Source of the DNA: VAZQ01 sp963756715
GTDB taxonomy: Bacteria; Pseudomonadota; Alphaproteobacteria; Rhizobiales; Xanthobacteraceae
Assembly: GCA_963756715.1 (NCBI GenBank)
Contig: CAVWOV010000041.1
Location: forward strand, 62,001 to 126,000
Length of the DNA stretch: 64,000 nt
Direction of reading: 5' to 3'
This document shows positions 53,663-62,091 of this stretch, piece after piece (the first letter of the stretch is position 1; each line of letters starts with the position of its first letter). The position numbers and the translations under genes are program-made. The notes beneath the pieces were generated by a model, which worked only from the letters and a program-made list of their open reading frames with translations, had not been told where the DNA came from and made no database searches.

Positions 53663-54892
53663 TCACGCCTTGGCCTTCAGAAGCTGTGCCAGCGGCATAG
53701 CTGCATCCGCAAGCTCGCCGGCGCCGACCGGGATGCGGCGCTCGATCAAGCGGCGTGCCATGGCGATGTCGCGTTGCGCGTTGATGCCGACCGCATAGGC
53801 GAGGTGAGCGCCGTCAAGCTCGAACAGCAGGGTGGCGCCGGGCCCGCCCGGCCGGCGCACCCGTTGGGTGGGTTGCGGCACCGGCCAGCCCACGCCTTGG
53901 ATGTACATGTCGAACTGCTCCGACCAGAACGACGGCGCGACGTTGTAAGCCGCGTCACCGCCCGCCGCGTTGCGGCCGGCGATCGCGCCGTGCTCCTGGG
54001 CGTGGCGCCAGTTCTCGATCCGCACCGGCCCGTGCGGACCGGGGAAGCGGGTGCAGTCGCCTGCGGCGTAGATCGCCGGGTCGGAGGTGCGGCCATGATC
54101 GTCCACGATGATGCCGTCCTGCGTGGCGAGACCGGCCGCCGCCGCCAGCCGGTCGTCCGGAATGGCACCGGCACCCACCACGATCAGGTCACTTTCGACC
54201 GTATCGGCCGTCGTGGTTTCGACCGCGAACCGGCCGCCGGGTCGTTCATGCATCGCGGTGACGGCCGTGCCGGTAAGGATATCCACGCCGCGCGCGCGAT
54301 GGCGCTCCTGAATGATAGCGGCGGTCTCCTCGTCGCAGACGCGCGAGAGAATTCGCGGCGCGATCTCGATCACCGTGACCTTAACGCCAAGCTCGGCCGC
54401 GGACGCAGCAATCTCCAGGCCGACCACGCCGCCACCGATCAAGACGAGCGATTTGGCTTGATGCAGTTCCGCCTTGAGCGCCAGCGCCTCTGCCTCGGTG
54501 CGCAGATAGTGGATGCCCTTCTGCCCCAGGGGAAACATCGGCAGCACACGATTGAGCGAGCCGGTTGCGAGCACCAGCACGTCATACGCAATGCGTTCGC
54601 CGGCCGCGGTCACGACGGTCCTGCCGGTGCGATCAATCTCGGTCACCCGTGTGCCGGGCATGAGCGCGGCGCCGCCGCCCGCGACGCCCTTCGGGCCGGC
54701 GATCGGCGCTTCATGCGGCATCGCCTTGCCGGTGAGCACCGCTTTCGACAGCGGCGGCTTTTCGTAGGGTTCGGAATGCTCGTCGCTGATGAGCAGCACC
54801 TCGGCGGCGGCATCCTGCTGTTTGGCCGCGAGCGCCGCCCCGACGCCAGCCGGTCCGCCGCCGACGATGACAATCCTGCGGGCATTCGTCAC
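53663..54892 (-). CDS. FAD-dependent ferredoxin reductase of oxygenase systems
   Basis: The 409-residue protein has two Rossmann motifs (IVIVGGGPAGVGAA near residue 8 for FAD; LVLIGGGVVGLEIA near 150 for NADH), the substrate-loop EPYEKPPLSK, and the FAD site AIYAAGDCTRF. It is the rhodocoxin/toluene-dioxygenase reductase type that passes electrons from NADH to a ferredoxin. A Rieske ferredoxin and a Rieske oxygenase lie about 6-8 kb away, so a shared system is plausible. Confidence 0.92.
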   Translation of the reverse strand: MTNARRIVIVGGGPAGVGAALAAKQQDAAAEVLLISDEHSEPYEKPPLSKAVLTGKAMPHEAPIAGPKGVAGGGAALMPGTRVTEIDRTGRTVVTAAGERIAYDVLVLATGSLNRVLPMFPLGQKGIHYLRTEAEALALKAELHQAKSLVLIGGGVVGLEIAASAAELGVKVTVIEIAPRILSRVCDEETAAIIQERHRARGVDILTGTAVTAMHERPGGRFAVETTTADTVESDLIVVGAGAIPDDRLAAAAGLATQDGIIVDDHGRTSDPAIYAAGDCTRFPGPHGPVRIENWRHAQEHGAIAGRNAAGGDAAYNVAPSFWSEQFDMYIQGVGWPVPQPTQRVRRPGGPGATLLFELDGAHLAYAVGINAQRDIAMARRLIERRIPVGAGELADAAMPLAQLLKAKA

Positions 54893-54912
54893 GCGTGAGG
54901 CCCCCTGCCCTG

Positions 54913-54957
54913 CTGATCCGCTTCGGGCCGATCCGTTTTCTGCCGATCCGTTTCATG
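54913..54957. repeat. Three tandem 15-bp repeats upstream of the reductase
   Basis: CTGATCCGCTTCGGG (54913-54927), CCGATCCGTTTTCTG (54928-54942) and CCGATCCGTTTCATG (54943-54957) share the core YYGATCCGYTT. The array starts 21 bases before the reductase start (54892), so it lies in its leader or promoter. Confidence 0.8.
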
Positions 54958-55079
54958 ACGGCATATTGCGGCGCGGCGCGATCAGCAAGTCCTCAACACA
55001 CAGGATAGCGGAAACCCGCCCGGGGCGGCCACACGCGCGACCGTGCCGGGCGGGCTTTGGGGCTGCGAGAACCGAACGG

Positions 55080-55922
55080 TCAGCGCTTGGTAACGACCAC
55101 CTCGAGATATTCCGCGTGCACCACGACCGTGCCGTCCTTCGCGCGGTTGAATTCGTCCACCAGGGAGAGCAGATCACGAGCCAGCGCCGCCTGCGCGATC
55201 GCGTCGAGCGCACCGAATGCCTTAAGCATCGGCCCATAATAGGTCTTGAACACGTCGAGCCAATGTTGCGGCGAGCGATAGCGGAACACGAACATGCGGG
55301 GCTCGGCCGTGATCGCCGACGCCCGTGCGCCGAACATTTCGTTGAGCCGTGCGCGCGTGCCCCACAGCGCGGGCGATTTCACGCCGGCCGGCGGCGGCAG
55401 GTGCTTGCCGAGCGTCTTGAACAACTGGCCGATGAAGCCGTCCGGCGTCCAGTTGGCGAGACCGATCTTGCCGCCGGGCTTGCAGACGCGGAGCAACTCG
55501 GATGCGGCCTTGTCCTGGTCGGCGGTGAACATCACGCCGAAGGTCGAGACGACCGCGTCGAAGCTCCCGTCCAGGAACGGCAGCGATTCGGCATCCGCCT
55601 GGCGGAAATCGACCGCCAGCCGCTCGGCCGCGGCGCGCTCGCGGCCGCGCTCCAGCAGCGCCGGAACGTAGTCGGTCGAGGTCACCTCGCACCAGCGGCG
55701 CGCCGCCGCGAGCGTCACGTTGCCGTTGCCGGCGGCGACGTCGAGCACTTTGCTGCCGGAACGAAGATCGAGCGCTTCGCACAGGTCCTCGCCGACGATC
55801 TGCAGCGTCGTGCCGACGATGGCGTAGTCGCCGGCGGACCAGGCGCCCTGCTGGCGCGCCTTGACGGCGGCGAGATCGGGCTGCGCGGGCGCTGCGGTTT
55901 GCAGGGTGGCGGTTGCGGACAT
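55080..55922 (-). CDS. Class I SAM-dependent methyltransferase (UbiE-like)
   Basis: The protein (280 residues from the second of two Met codons) has SAM motif I VLDVAAGNGNVTLAAA (about residue 60), motif II SFDAVVSTFGVMF and motif III LLRVCKPGGKIGLANW. Such enzymes methylate small molecules. It has no operon partner; the reductase lies downstream on the same strand. Substrate unknown. Confidence 0.85.
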   Translation of the reverse strand: MSATATLQTAAPAQPDLAAVKARQQGAWSAGDYAIVGTTLQIVGEDLCEALDLRSGSKVLDVAAGNGNVTLAAARRWCEVTSTDYVPALLERGRERAAAERLAVDFRQADAESLPFLDGSFDAVVSTFGVMFTADQDKAASELLRVCKPGGKIGLANWTPDGFIGQLFKTLGKHLPPPAGVKSPALWGTRARLNEMFGARASAITAEPRMFVFRYRSPQHWLDVFKTYYGPMLKAFGALDAIAQAALARDLLSLVDEFNRAKDGTVVVHAEYLEVVVTKR

Positions 55923-56119
55923 CAATACCTCCTCGGAGTATCGCGCGATGCCAAGGGAAGGAACTGGATCAGGCCGGAATGACGAATTCGATCAAACCGT
56001 TGGCAGAGAGAACGGAGATCGAAAATGCGGCCGGCGTGTCGTCCTTCATTCGGGCACCGCGACCGCGTCATTCGCGGCCTTCATGCCCGGGACGATGCGG
56101 CAACATCCGCGGCTTGGCT

Positions 56120-56163
56120 TTGAGGGCACCTTGATTTTCCCTTGAGTTATCCTTGATTATTCC
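56120..56163 (+). promoter_or_regulatory. Four direct repeats at an exact 11-bp period upstream of a winged-helix regulator
   Basis: TTGAGGGCACC, TTGATTTTCCC, TTGAGTTATCC and TTGATTATTCC start at 56120, 56131, 56142 and 56153, one helical turn apart, with consensus TTGAK-N4-CC. OmpR/PhoB-type winged helices bind direct repeats with 11-bp spacing. The array ends 18 bases before the start of the downstream winged-helix protein, so autoregulation is the simplest reading. Confidence 0.65.
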
Positions 56164-56181
56164 GCCCGCGGGCCTAGGCGG

Positions 56182-57780
56182 TTGGCGAGTCGCTCGCGGG
56201 ACCGATCCTTGCCGTTTCATTTCGAAGAATTCGTGCTCGATCCGGACCGCCGCGAACTGCGGCGGGCGGGCGATCTCGTGGCTGTCGAGCCGCAGGTGTT
56301 CGAACTTATCCAATATCTCGTGCGCAACCGTGAGCGCGTCGTCAGCAAGGACGACATGCTCGATGCGGTCTGGAACGGCCGCGTCGTCTCCGAATCAACG
56401 CTCACCAGCCGCATCAACGCGGCGCGGCGCGCCCTTGGCGACAGCGGCGGCGAGCAACGGCTGATCCGCACGGTCGCGCGCAAGGGCGTGCGCTTCGTCG
56501 GCGAGGTGCGGGAACGGGACACGCCCGCAGCCGTCGCCGAGGCAGGCCAACAAGGCGGCACGGCGGACCCGAGTCCACAACCGGCGTCCGGCGCCGACCG
56601 GCCCGCCATCGCGGTGCTGTCGTTCACCAATATGAGTGGCGAAGCCGACCAGGAATACTTTTCCGATGGCATCAGCGAAGACATCATCACGGCGCTGTCC
56701 AAGCTGCGCTGGTTCTTTGTGATCGCCCGCAACTCGTCGTTCATCTACAAGGGCAAGGCCGTCCACATGAAGCAGATCGCCGAGGAACTCGGCGTCCGCT
56801 ACGTGGTCGAAGGCAGCGTGCGCAAGAGCGGCGATCGTGTGCGCATCACGGTCCAGCTCAACGACGTCACCACCGGCGGTCACATCTGGGCCGAGCGATA
56901 CGACCGCGGCCTCGCCGACGTCTTTGCCGTGCAGGACGAGATCACCGAAAATATCGTCGCTGCGATCGAGCCGCAGTTATACGCGGCGGAAAGCTTTCGT
57001 GCCCAGCGCAAGCCGCCGGACAGCATGGATGCCTGGGATCTGGTGATGCGGGCGCTGTCGCACTATTGGCGCGTAACGCGGCAGGACAACGTCGTCGCCC
57101 AGGCGCTCCTCGAGAAGGCGATCGCCATCGACCCGAACTACGGCCAGGCGCTCGGCGTATTGGCCACCAGCTACATGTTTACCGCCCACATGGGCTGGAT
57201 GGATACGTCGGCGGCGATGCCGGTTGCGGAGCGCGCTGCGCTGGCGGCGATCCGTGCCGACAGCGAGGATCCGTGGGCGCACAATGCGCTGGGACACGTC
57301 TACCTCTTTGCGCGCCGGTTCGAGGATTCGCTGGCGGAGTTTGAACTGGCGCTCCGGCTCAATCCGAATTTCGCGTTGGCGCAGGGCTTTTACGGCCTGT
57401 CGCTGTCTTATAGCGGACGATGGCAGGACGCCGACGAGGCCGCCCGCCGCGCGCTGCGGCTGAGCCCGCGCGATCCCTATGCGGCGGTCTATGCCGGGAT
57501 CCGGGCCTACGCCCAGTTTCTCGGGCGCAACTACGAGGAAGCAATGCGGCTGGCGCGCGAGTCACTGCGCCAGCGCAGCGACTTCGTCGGCGCACATCGC
57601 GTTCTCAGCGCCGCGGCCGGCATGGCCGGTCAGGCCGACGCTGCCAAATCCGCCCTGCAGGAGTGCCGCCGCGCACAGCCGAATATTTCGCTCGCCTGGA
57701 TCGCCCAGCACATGCCGATCAAGCAGGATGCCGATCGCGAACACTACCTGGAAGCTTTTCGCCGCGCCGGATTGAATTAA
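56182..57780 (+). CDS. CadC-like winged-helix / TPR regulator
   Basis: The 532-residue protein has an OmpR-type winged helix (about residues 12-108: LPFHFEEFVLDPDRRELRR, VVSESTLTSRINAARRAL, RLIRTVARKGVRFVG). It continues with a FlgO/adenylate-cyclase-associated domain (PAIAVLSFTNMSGEADQEYFSDGISED, in parts) and about five TPR-like helix pairs (from about 290). No transmembrane helix is obvious. Start is TTG 56182; TTG 56209 is an alternative. Signals and targets are unknown. The 11-bp repeat array lies immediately upstream. Confidence 0.85.
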   Translation: MASRSRDRSLPFHFEEFVLDPDRRELRRAGDLVAVEPQVFELIQYLVRNRERVVSKDDMLDAVWNGRVVSESTLTSRINAARRALGDSGGEQRLIRTVARKGVRFVGEVRERDTPAAVAEAGQQGGTADPSPQPASGADRPAIAVLSFTNMSGEADQEYFSDGISEDIITALSKLRWFFVIARNSSFIYKGKAVHMKQIAEELGVRYVVEGSVRKSGDRVRITVQLNDVTTGGHIWAERYDRGLADVFAVQDEITENIVAAIEPQLYAAESFRAQRKPPDSMDAWDLVMRALSHYWRVTRQDNVVAQALLEKAIAIDPNYGQALGVLATSYMFTAHMGWMDTSAAMPVAERAALAAIRADSEDPWAHNALGHVYLFARRFEDSLAEFELALRLNPNFALAQGFYGLSLSYSGRWQDADEAARRALRLSPRDPYAAVYAGIRAYAQFLGRNYEEAMRLARESLRQRSDFVGAHRVLSAAAGMAGQADAAKSALQECRRAQPNISLAWIAQHMPIKQDADREHYLEAFRRAGLN

Positions 57781-57855
57781 CGGCCTTGCGCGTTAGGGCG
57801 TCAGCGTATTGCGCCATCATCCGTCATTGACTCGCTCCGGGCCGCAGGCCTAGAC

Positions 57856-57890
57856 CGGAACGGCGGTCCGCACAGCGGAACACCGTCCCA
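57856..57890 (+). promoter_or_regulatory. Two IclR-type operator candidates upstream of iclR
   Basis: CGGAACGGCGGTCCG (57856-57870) and CGGAACACCGTCCCA (57876-57890) match the pattern CGGAAC-N3-GTTCCG with one to a few mismatches. They are 20 bp apart and end 24 bases before the IclR start. A closer match lies in the Rieske divergent promoter. Confidence 0.55.
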
Positions 57891-57913
57891 TTCCCCCGCG
57901 ATGACGGCTCCCG

Positions 57914-58729
57914 ATGGCAAGACGCAAGGCCCCCGGCAAGAGCGACGCCCGCCAAGGCGGCGAGCATCTTTCGTCAGTCGCCACCGCGATTCATCTGCTC
58001 AAGGCGTTTTCCGAAGACGAAGTCGAGATCGGCATCAGCGAGTTGGCGCGGCGGCTGTCGCTGGCGAAGAGCACGGTCCATCGGTTGGCCACGACGCTGG
58101 TGGCGGAAGGGCTGCTCGAACAGGACCGCGATAGCGGCAAGTACCATCTCGGCGTAGCGCTGTTCCGGCTCGGCGCTCTGGTGCGCCGGCGCATGGATGT
58201 CTCCAATGAGGCGCGACCGTATCTCTACGCGTTGCGCGAGAAGATCAATGAGAGTGTCCATCTCGCAATCCTCGACGGCGCGGAGATCATGTACGTCTAC
58301 AATCTCGAAAGCACCCACGCGATCCGCATGCGCTCGGACATCGGCGTGCGCAAACCCGTGCATTGTACCGCCGAAGGTCAGGCGATCCTGGCGTTCCAGT
58401 CCAGCGCGGCAATCGAGCGGGTCGTTGCCGCGGGGCTTGTGCAGCGCACGCCAAAGACCATCACGAGCCCGGAGAAATTCATCAAGGCGCTCGGCGCGGT
58501 CCGCCAGCGCGGCTGCGCAATCGAGGACGAGGAGAGCGAACCCGGCATGGTGTGCGTCGCCGCCCCGATCCGCGACGACAGCGGCGCGGTGGTCGCCGCG
58601 GTGGGCATCGCCGGACCGGCGACGCGGCTCACCAAGAGGTCTATTGCGGCGGTCATGCCCGATGTCATCGCGGCGGCCGAGCAGGTGTCGGCCCGATTGG
58701 GATTTCGGGGCAGCGCGCGCGAGCGTTAG
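57914..58729 (+). CDS. IclR family transcriptional regulator
   Basis: The 271-residue protein has an N-terminal winged helix (SVATAIHLLKAFSEDEVEIGISELARRLSLAKSTVHRL, seen as ISELARRL and KSTVHRLATTL) and a C-terminal effector domain (HLAILDGAEIMYVYN, KPVHCTAEGQAIL, AAVGIAGPATRLT). IclR proteins commonly control aromatic degradation. It likely regulates itself and the Rieske oxygenase divergon 2.5-3.8 kb downstream, based on shared palindromes. Confidence 0.92.
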   Translation: MARRKAPGKSDARQGGEHLSSVATAIHLLKAFSEDEVEIGISELARRLSLAKSTVHRLATTLVAEGLLEQDRDSGKYHLGVALFRLGALVRRRMDVSNEARPYLYALREKINESVHLAILDGAEIMYVYNLESTHAIRMRSDIGVRKPVHCTAEGQAILAFQSSAAIERVVAAGLVQRTPKTITSPEKFIKALGAVRQRGCAIEDEESEPGMVCVAAPIRDDSGAVVAAVGIAGPATRLTKRSIAAVMPDVIAAAEQVSARLGFRGSARER

Positions 58730-58823
58730 TCGAGACGCAGTCCCTGGCCGCGCCTAAGTCCACGTCCGAATCGCCCCTGTGGTATGGTGGGCGCGCCCGG
58801 ATGCACCGGAGCGGGAGGCCCAG

Positions 58824-59648
58824 ATGGCGGCGACTGACAAGGTTTTCGCAGGGGCGGTTCCAGAATTGTATGAACGGTACTTGGTTCCCCTTATTTTTGA
58901 ACCGTATGCGCTCGACCTTGCCGGGCGACTGGCCAAGGCCGAGCCGCGGGACGTGTTGGAGACGGCCGCAGGAACGGGCGTTCTGACCCGAGCGACCGCA
59001 GCGCGGTTACCCGCGCATGCGCGCATGGTAGCAACCGATCTCAATGAGCCCATGCTCAATCACGCTAAGACACGCCAGTCTCACGATGGGCGAATTGAGT
59101 GGCAACAAGCCGATGCTCTGGCGCTGCCGTTCGTGGATCAAAGCTTCGATGTCGTGGCCTGCCAGTTCGGTGCGATGTTCTTTCCCGATAAGGTTCAAGG
59201 CTACAAGGAGGCGCGCCGTGTGCTGAAGCCCGGCGGTCAGTTTCTCTTCAACGTGTGGGATCAAATTTCGGAAAACGAGTTTGCTGACGTTGTGACGGAA
59301 GCGCTCGCCGCGGTCTTTCCGCATGATCCTCCGCGTTTCCTGGCGCGTACGCCGCACGGCTACCACGATGTGGAGCGCATTCGCGCCGAATTGAACGCCG
59401 CAGGGTTTGCGGACGTTTCAATCGATGCCGTCGATGCAAGGAGCAAGGCCCTGTCGGCGAACGATCCCGCGATTGCCTACTGCCAGGGCACGCCGCTGCG
59501 AAATGAAATCGAGGCCCGCGATGCATCGCGCTTGCAGGACGCGACCAAGCAGGCGGCTGAAGCTTTGGCGCATCGCTTTGGCAGATGGCGGCGTCGACGG
59601 CCGCATCCGGGCATTCGTCATTACGGCGCGTCGCTAAATTGGGAATGA
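58824..59648 (+). CDS. Class I SAM-dependent methyltransferase, C-terminal frameshift
   Basis: ATG 58824 (MAATDKVFAGAVPELYERYL) starts a UbiE/COQ5-like methyltransferase with motif I VLETAAGTGVLT, SFDVVACQFGAMFFPD and ARRVLKPGGQFLFNVWD. Near 59583 one extra base changes the expected end ALAHRFGDGGVDGRIRAFVITARR (seen in the other frame, stop at 59637) into an Arg-rich tail. Catalytic parts are unaffected. Substrate unknown. Confidence 0.83.
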   Translation: MAATDKVFAGAVPELYERYLVPLIFEPYALDLAGRLAKAEPRDVLETAAGTGVLTRATAARLPAHARMVATDLNEPMLNHAKTRQSHDGRIEWQQADALALPFVDQSFDVVACQFGAMFFPDKVQGYKEARRVLKPGGQFLFNVWDQISENEFADVVTEALAAVFPHDPPRFLARTPHGYHDVERIRAELNAAGFADVSIDAVDARSKALSANDPAIAYCQGTPLRNEIEARDASRLQDATKQAAEALAHRFGRWRRRRPHPGIRHYGASLNWE

Positions 59649-59652
59649 CGCG

Positions 59653-60171
59653 CTACGCCCGCAGCGCCGCCAGCATCTCGTCGATGTAGTCCTCGCCGGT
59701 CGCGATCACCAGCATCGACGCATAGGGACGCAGGCTCGCCAGTGTCTTGGACAATTCCTCGTCCGAGGTGTGCTCGCTGCCGATGATCAGCGCGGTGGTC
59801 ATCACCTTGCGCACCGCGCAGGCTTCGCCGATGACGGCGGCCGCCTGCGCACTGGTGCCGGCGCTCGCCACCATCACGATCAGATCGGCCGCGGCGACCT
59901 CCTCGACCAGCGTCTTGGTGCGGCCGGCAAGATCGGAGAGCCATGCCTGCATGGTCCAGCCTTCGCCGCCGCGCGGGGCGCCGTCGAACTTGAGTGAGGT
60001 GAGGAATGTGGCGCGCTGCCAGGCCCGTTCGGCGACGCGCTTGACCACGGCCTCGCTCGGCTCGTCGAGTGCGATCACCTTGACGACACGGGGCTTGGAA
60101 TTCGGATAGTCGATGCGGAACCGCGCTTCGGCGGCCGAACTCATCCGCGCGCTTTCGCTCTGCATCGTCAC
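59653..60171 (-). CDS. Unknown protein co-translated with the Rieske oxygenase
   Basis: The 172-residue protein starts at ATG 60171, overlapping the Rieske oxygenase stop by four bases. It has an alternating beta-alpha pattern: VVKVIALDEPSEAVVKRVAE, LIVMVASAGTSAQAAAVIGEA, KVMTTALIIG, MLVIATGEDYIDEMLAAL. The SAGTSAQAA turn looks like a nucleotide- or phosphate-binding loop. I recognise no named family. Tight coupling implies a role in assembling, regulating or supporting the oxygenase. Confidence 0.7.
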   Translation of the reverse strand: MTMQSESARMSSAAEARFRIDYPNSKPRVVKVIALDEPSEAVVKRVAERAWQRATFLTSLKFDGAPRGGEGWTMQAWLSDLAGRTKTLVEEVAAADLIVMVASAGTSAQAAAVIGEACAVRKVMTTALIIGSEHTSDEELSKTLASLRPYASMLVIATGEDYIDEMLAALRA

Positions 60172-61454
60172 ACCGTCGTCTGGGCGACGCCGGGGCGCGA
60201 CACCAGCGCATCTCGGGCCGCATCCTTGAACGCCTCGTCAGGCGGCAGAACGACCGAGGCGGAACGCACCCGGTGGTGCTCCGGATCGACGCCCGGAGGT
60301 GTCGTTCCTTTGTCGACCAGTGCCTTGGCGGCGCGCATCAGGCGATGGCGCGCCATGATGATGCCGTTGTCGGTGGAGACCAGGTTCTCCTTGGTGCGGT
60401 CGCAGACCGGACCCATGCTTTCCTGCAGCGAGGAGTCCTGGATGGCGATGCCCGAAACGCCGCTGAAGGTCCGCCCGGCCTTCTGCGAGGCGCGATCGAT
60501 CAGGTAGTCGTTGTCCTTGTTGGCGAGCGGCCGGTAGGTGCCCGGCACATATTTGCAATGCACGCCCGCGCCGTCGCGCATCGCGTCGACCTCGCGCTGG
60601 CTCAGCGCGCGCACCGGATGGAAATCGTAGCTCCAGGCCCAGCAGTTCTCGTCGTCGATCGGAATCCAGAAGTGCCCGTGCAGCGGATGGTCGGCGCGCG
60701 GCGGAATCATCGTGAACGTCGGCATTACCCACTGCGTAACGCGCCAGTAGTAATTGCCGCTCTCGGCATTGCGGCGGGCGCCGATGTGCAGGCCACCGGC
60801 GCTCTCGACCACCTCGAAATGCGGCTGCATGTCCGAGAGATTGTACTGGTTGCCCTTGGCGCCCTTGAACAGCGGGTCGGTGCTGAGGTCGCCGCGGTGC
60901 AGGAACGAGACGTGGCTGGAATCGATGCCGCCTTCCATCGCCTGCAGCCAGTTGCTCTCCTGCAACCGCTTCGAGACGAACACCTGGTCGGCCGGCACGG
61001 TCGCGAACTCCCACTCCGGCAGCGGCGGCTGCTGTTCGGGCGGCCCCAGATAGGTCCACAGCACCGGACCACGTTTCACCAACGGGTAGGACTTGAGCTT
61101 GATCTTCTCGCAGAAGCCGGACTCGACCGGTTCGGAAGGAACCTCGACACACTGGCCGGTCACGTCGTACTTCCAGCCGTGATAGGGGCAGCGCAGACCG
61201 CAATCCTCGTTGCGGCCGAACCACAGCGAGACGCCACGGTGGGCGCAGAACTCGTCGATCAGTCCGTAGCGGCCTTCGCTGTCGCGGAAGGCGACAAGCC
61301 GTTCCGACAGCATTTTCACCCGGACCGGCGGGCAATCGTTTTCGGGAAGCTCCTCGGCCAGCAGCGCCGGGAACCAGTAACTGCGAAACAGCCGGCCCAT
61401 CGCGGTGCCGGGGCCGGTTTGCGTCAAGAGGTCGTTCTGATCTGTTCTCAGCAT
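60168..61454 (-). CDS. Rieske non-heme iron oxygenase alpha subunit (LigXa / phthalate dioxygenase group)
   Basis: The 428-residue oxygenase starts MLRTDQNDLLTQTGPGTAMG. The Rieske centre is CAHRGVSLWFG...CGLRCPYHGW (Cys-X-His, 16 residues, Cys-X2-His). The mononuclear iron site includes GGIDSSHVSFLHRGDL with two His. Wording resembles the 5,5'-dehydrodivanillate demethylase LigXa and phthalate 4,5-dioxygenases. It is transcribed divergently from its likely ferredoxin; the actual substrate is not predictable. Confidence 0.92.
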   Translation of the reverse strand: MLRTDQNDLLTQTGPGTAMGRLFRSYWFPALLAEELPENDCPPVRVKMLSERLVAFRDSEGRYGLIDEFCAHRGVSLWFGRNEDCGLRCPYHGWKYDVTGQCVEVPSEPVESGFCEKIKLKSYPLVKRGPVLWTYLGPPEQQPPLPEWEFATVPADQVFVSKRLQESNWLQAMEGGIDSSHVSFLHRGDLSTDPLFKGAKGNQYNLSDMQPHFEVVESAGGLHIGARRNAESGNYYWRVTQWVMPTFTMIPPRADHPLHGHFWIPIDDENCWAWSYDFHPVRALSQREVDAMRDGAGVHCKYVPGTYRPLANKDNDYLIDRASQKAGRTFSGVSGIAIQDSSLQESMGPVCDRTKENLVSTDNGIIMARHRLMRAAKALVDKGTTPPGVDPEHHRVRSASVVLPPDEAFKDAARDALVSRPGVAQTTV

Positions 61455-61592
61455 GGCGTCACTCCGAGCGCAGCGAGACGGGGCGGCGGTGTCGCATCGC
61501 TATGTAGCGCGTTTCCGGGACCGATCCCATCGTGCGCGTTGACCGCGGCGCGCCGCACGGGATATCAAATAAAGCCAGCGCGTTCCTTCATA

Positions 61593-61607
61593 CGGAACGC
61601 CGTTCCA
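61593..61607. promoter_or_regulatory. IclR-type palindrome in the Rieske divergent promoter
   Basis: CGGAACGCCGTTCCA (61593-61607) fits CGGAAC-N3-GTTCCG with one outer mismatch. A further GTTCC half-site lies at 61582-61586. The site is 55 bases before the ferredoxin start and 139 before the oxygenase start, and matches two sites upstream of iclR. Confidence 0.6.
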
Positions 61608-61661
61608 AACCGTACAATTCAGTACCATTCCAATCCGGATGGCGTCAACGAGGAGCCCCGC

Positions 61662-61982
61662 ATGACAACCCCGCCCGAACGCATCGATCTCTGCGCTGCA
61701 GCCGATGTCGCGCCCGGCAGCACGCTGCGGGTGGAGGCGGGAGACCTGGCCTTGGCGGTATTCAATGTGGATGGCGAATTCTTCGTCACCGACGACCAGT
61801 GCACCCACGGACCGGGCTTGCTTTCCGAAGGCTTCGTCGACGGCGACGTGGTGGAATGCAATTTCCACAACGGTCAGTTCAACATCAAGACCGGCGAGGT
61901 GGTCTCGCCGCCCTGCATGGTACCGATCAAGACCTACCCCACCACGGTCGAGGATGGCAGGGTATTCATCGACCCGGACTAG
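61662..61982 (+). CDS. Rieske-type ferredoxin
   Basis: The 106-residue [2Fe-2S] protein begins MTTPPERIDLCAAADVAPG (ATG 61662, GAGGAG upstream) and binds the cluster through CTHGPGLLS and CNFHNGQF. It carries electrons from a reductase to an oxygenase. Divergent from the Rieske oxygenase alpha subunit; the FAD reductase at 53.7-54.9 kb is the candidate electron donor. Confidence 0.94.
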   Translation: MTTPPERIDLCAAADVAPGSTLRVEAGDLALAVFNVDGEFFVTDDQCTHGPGLLSEGFVDGDVVECNFHNGQFNIKTGEVVSPPCMVPIKTYPTTVEDGRVFIDPD

Positions 61983-62038
61983 GAAGCCCGCCGCCGGCAC
62001 AGCCAGCATCGCTTTCCGTTGTGTAGAATACTGAATCA

Positions 62039-62052
62039 TCCGCGGCCGCGGA
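62039..62052. repeat. 14-bp GC-rich perfect palindrome between ferredoxin and ModA-like gene
   Basis: TCCGCGGCCGCGGA is self-complementary, 57 bases after the ferredoxin stop and 40 before the next start. It could be an operator or a small hairpin; no T-run follows. Confidence 0.5.
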
Positions 62053-62091
62053 CGAACACAACCGTGCGAATGCACGATCAGGGAGGAAGGC

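Noticed and set aside
60273..61982. 569-residue plus-strand frame ending in the Rieske ferredoxin
   Set aside because: Only the last 106 codons are a real gene. The upstream part is antisense to the Rieske oxygenase, and a ribosome site and ATG at 61662 mark the true start.
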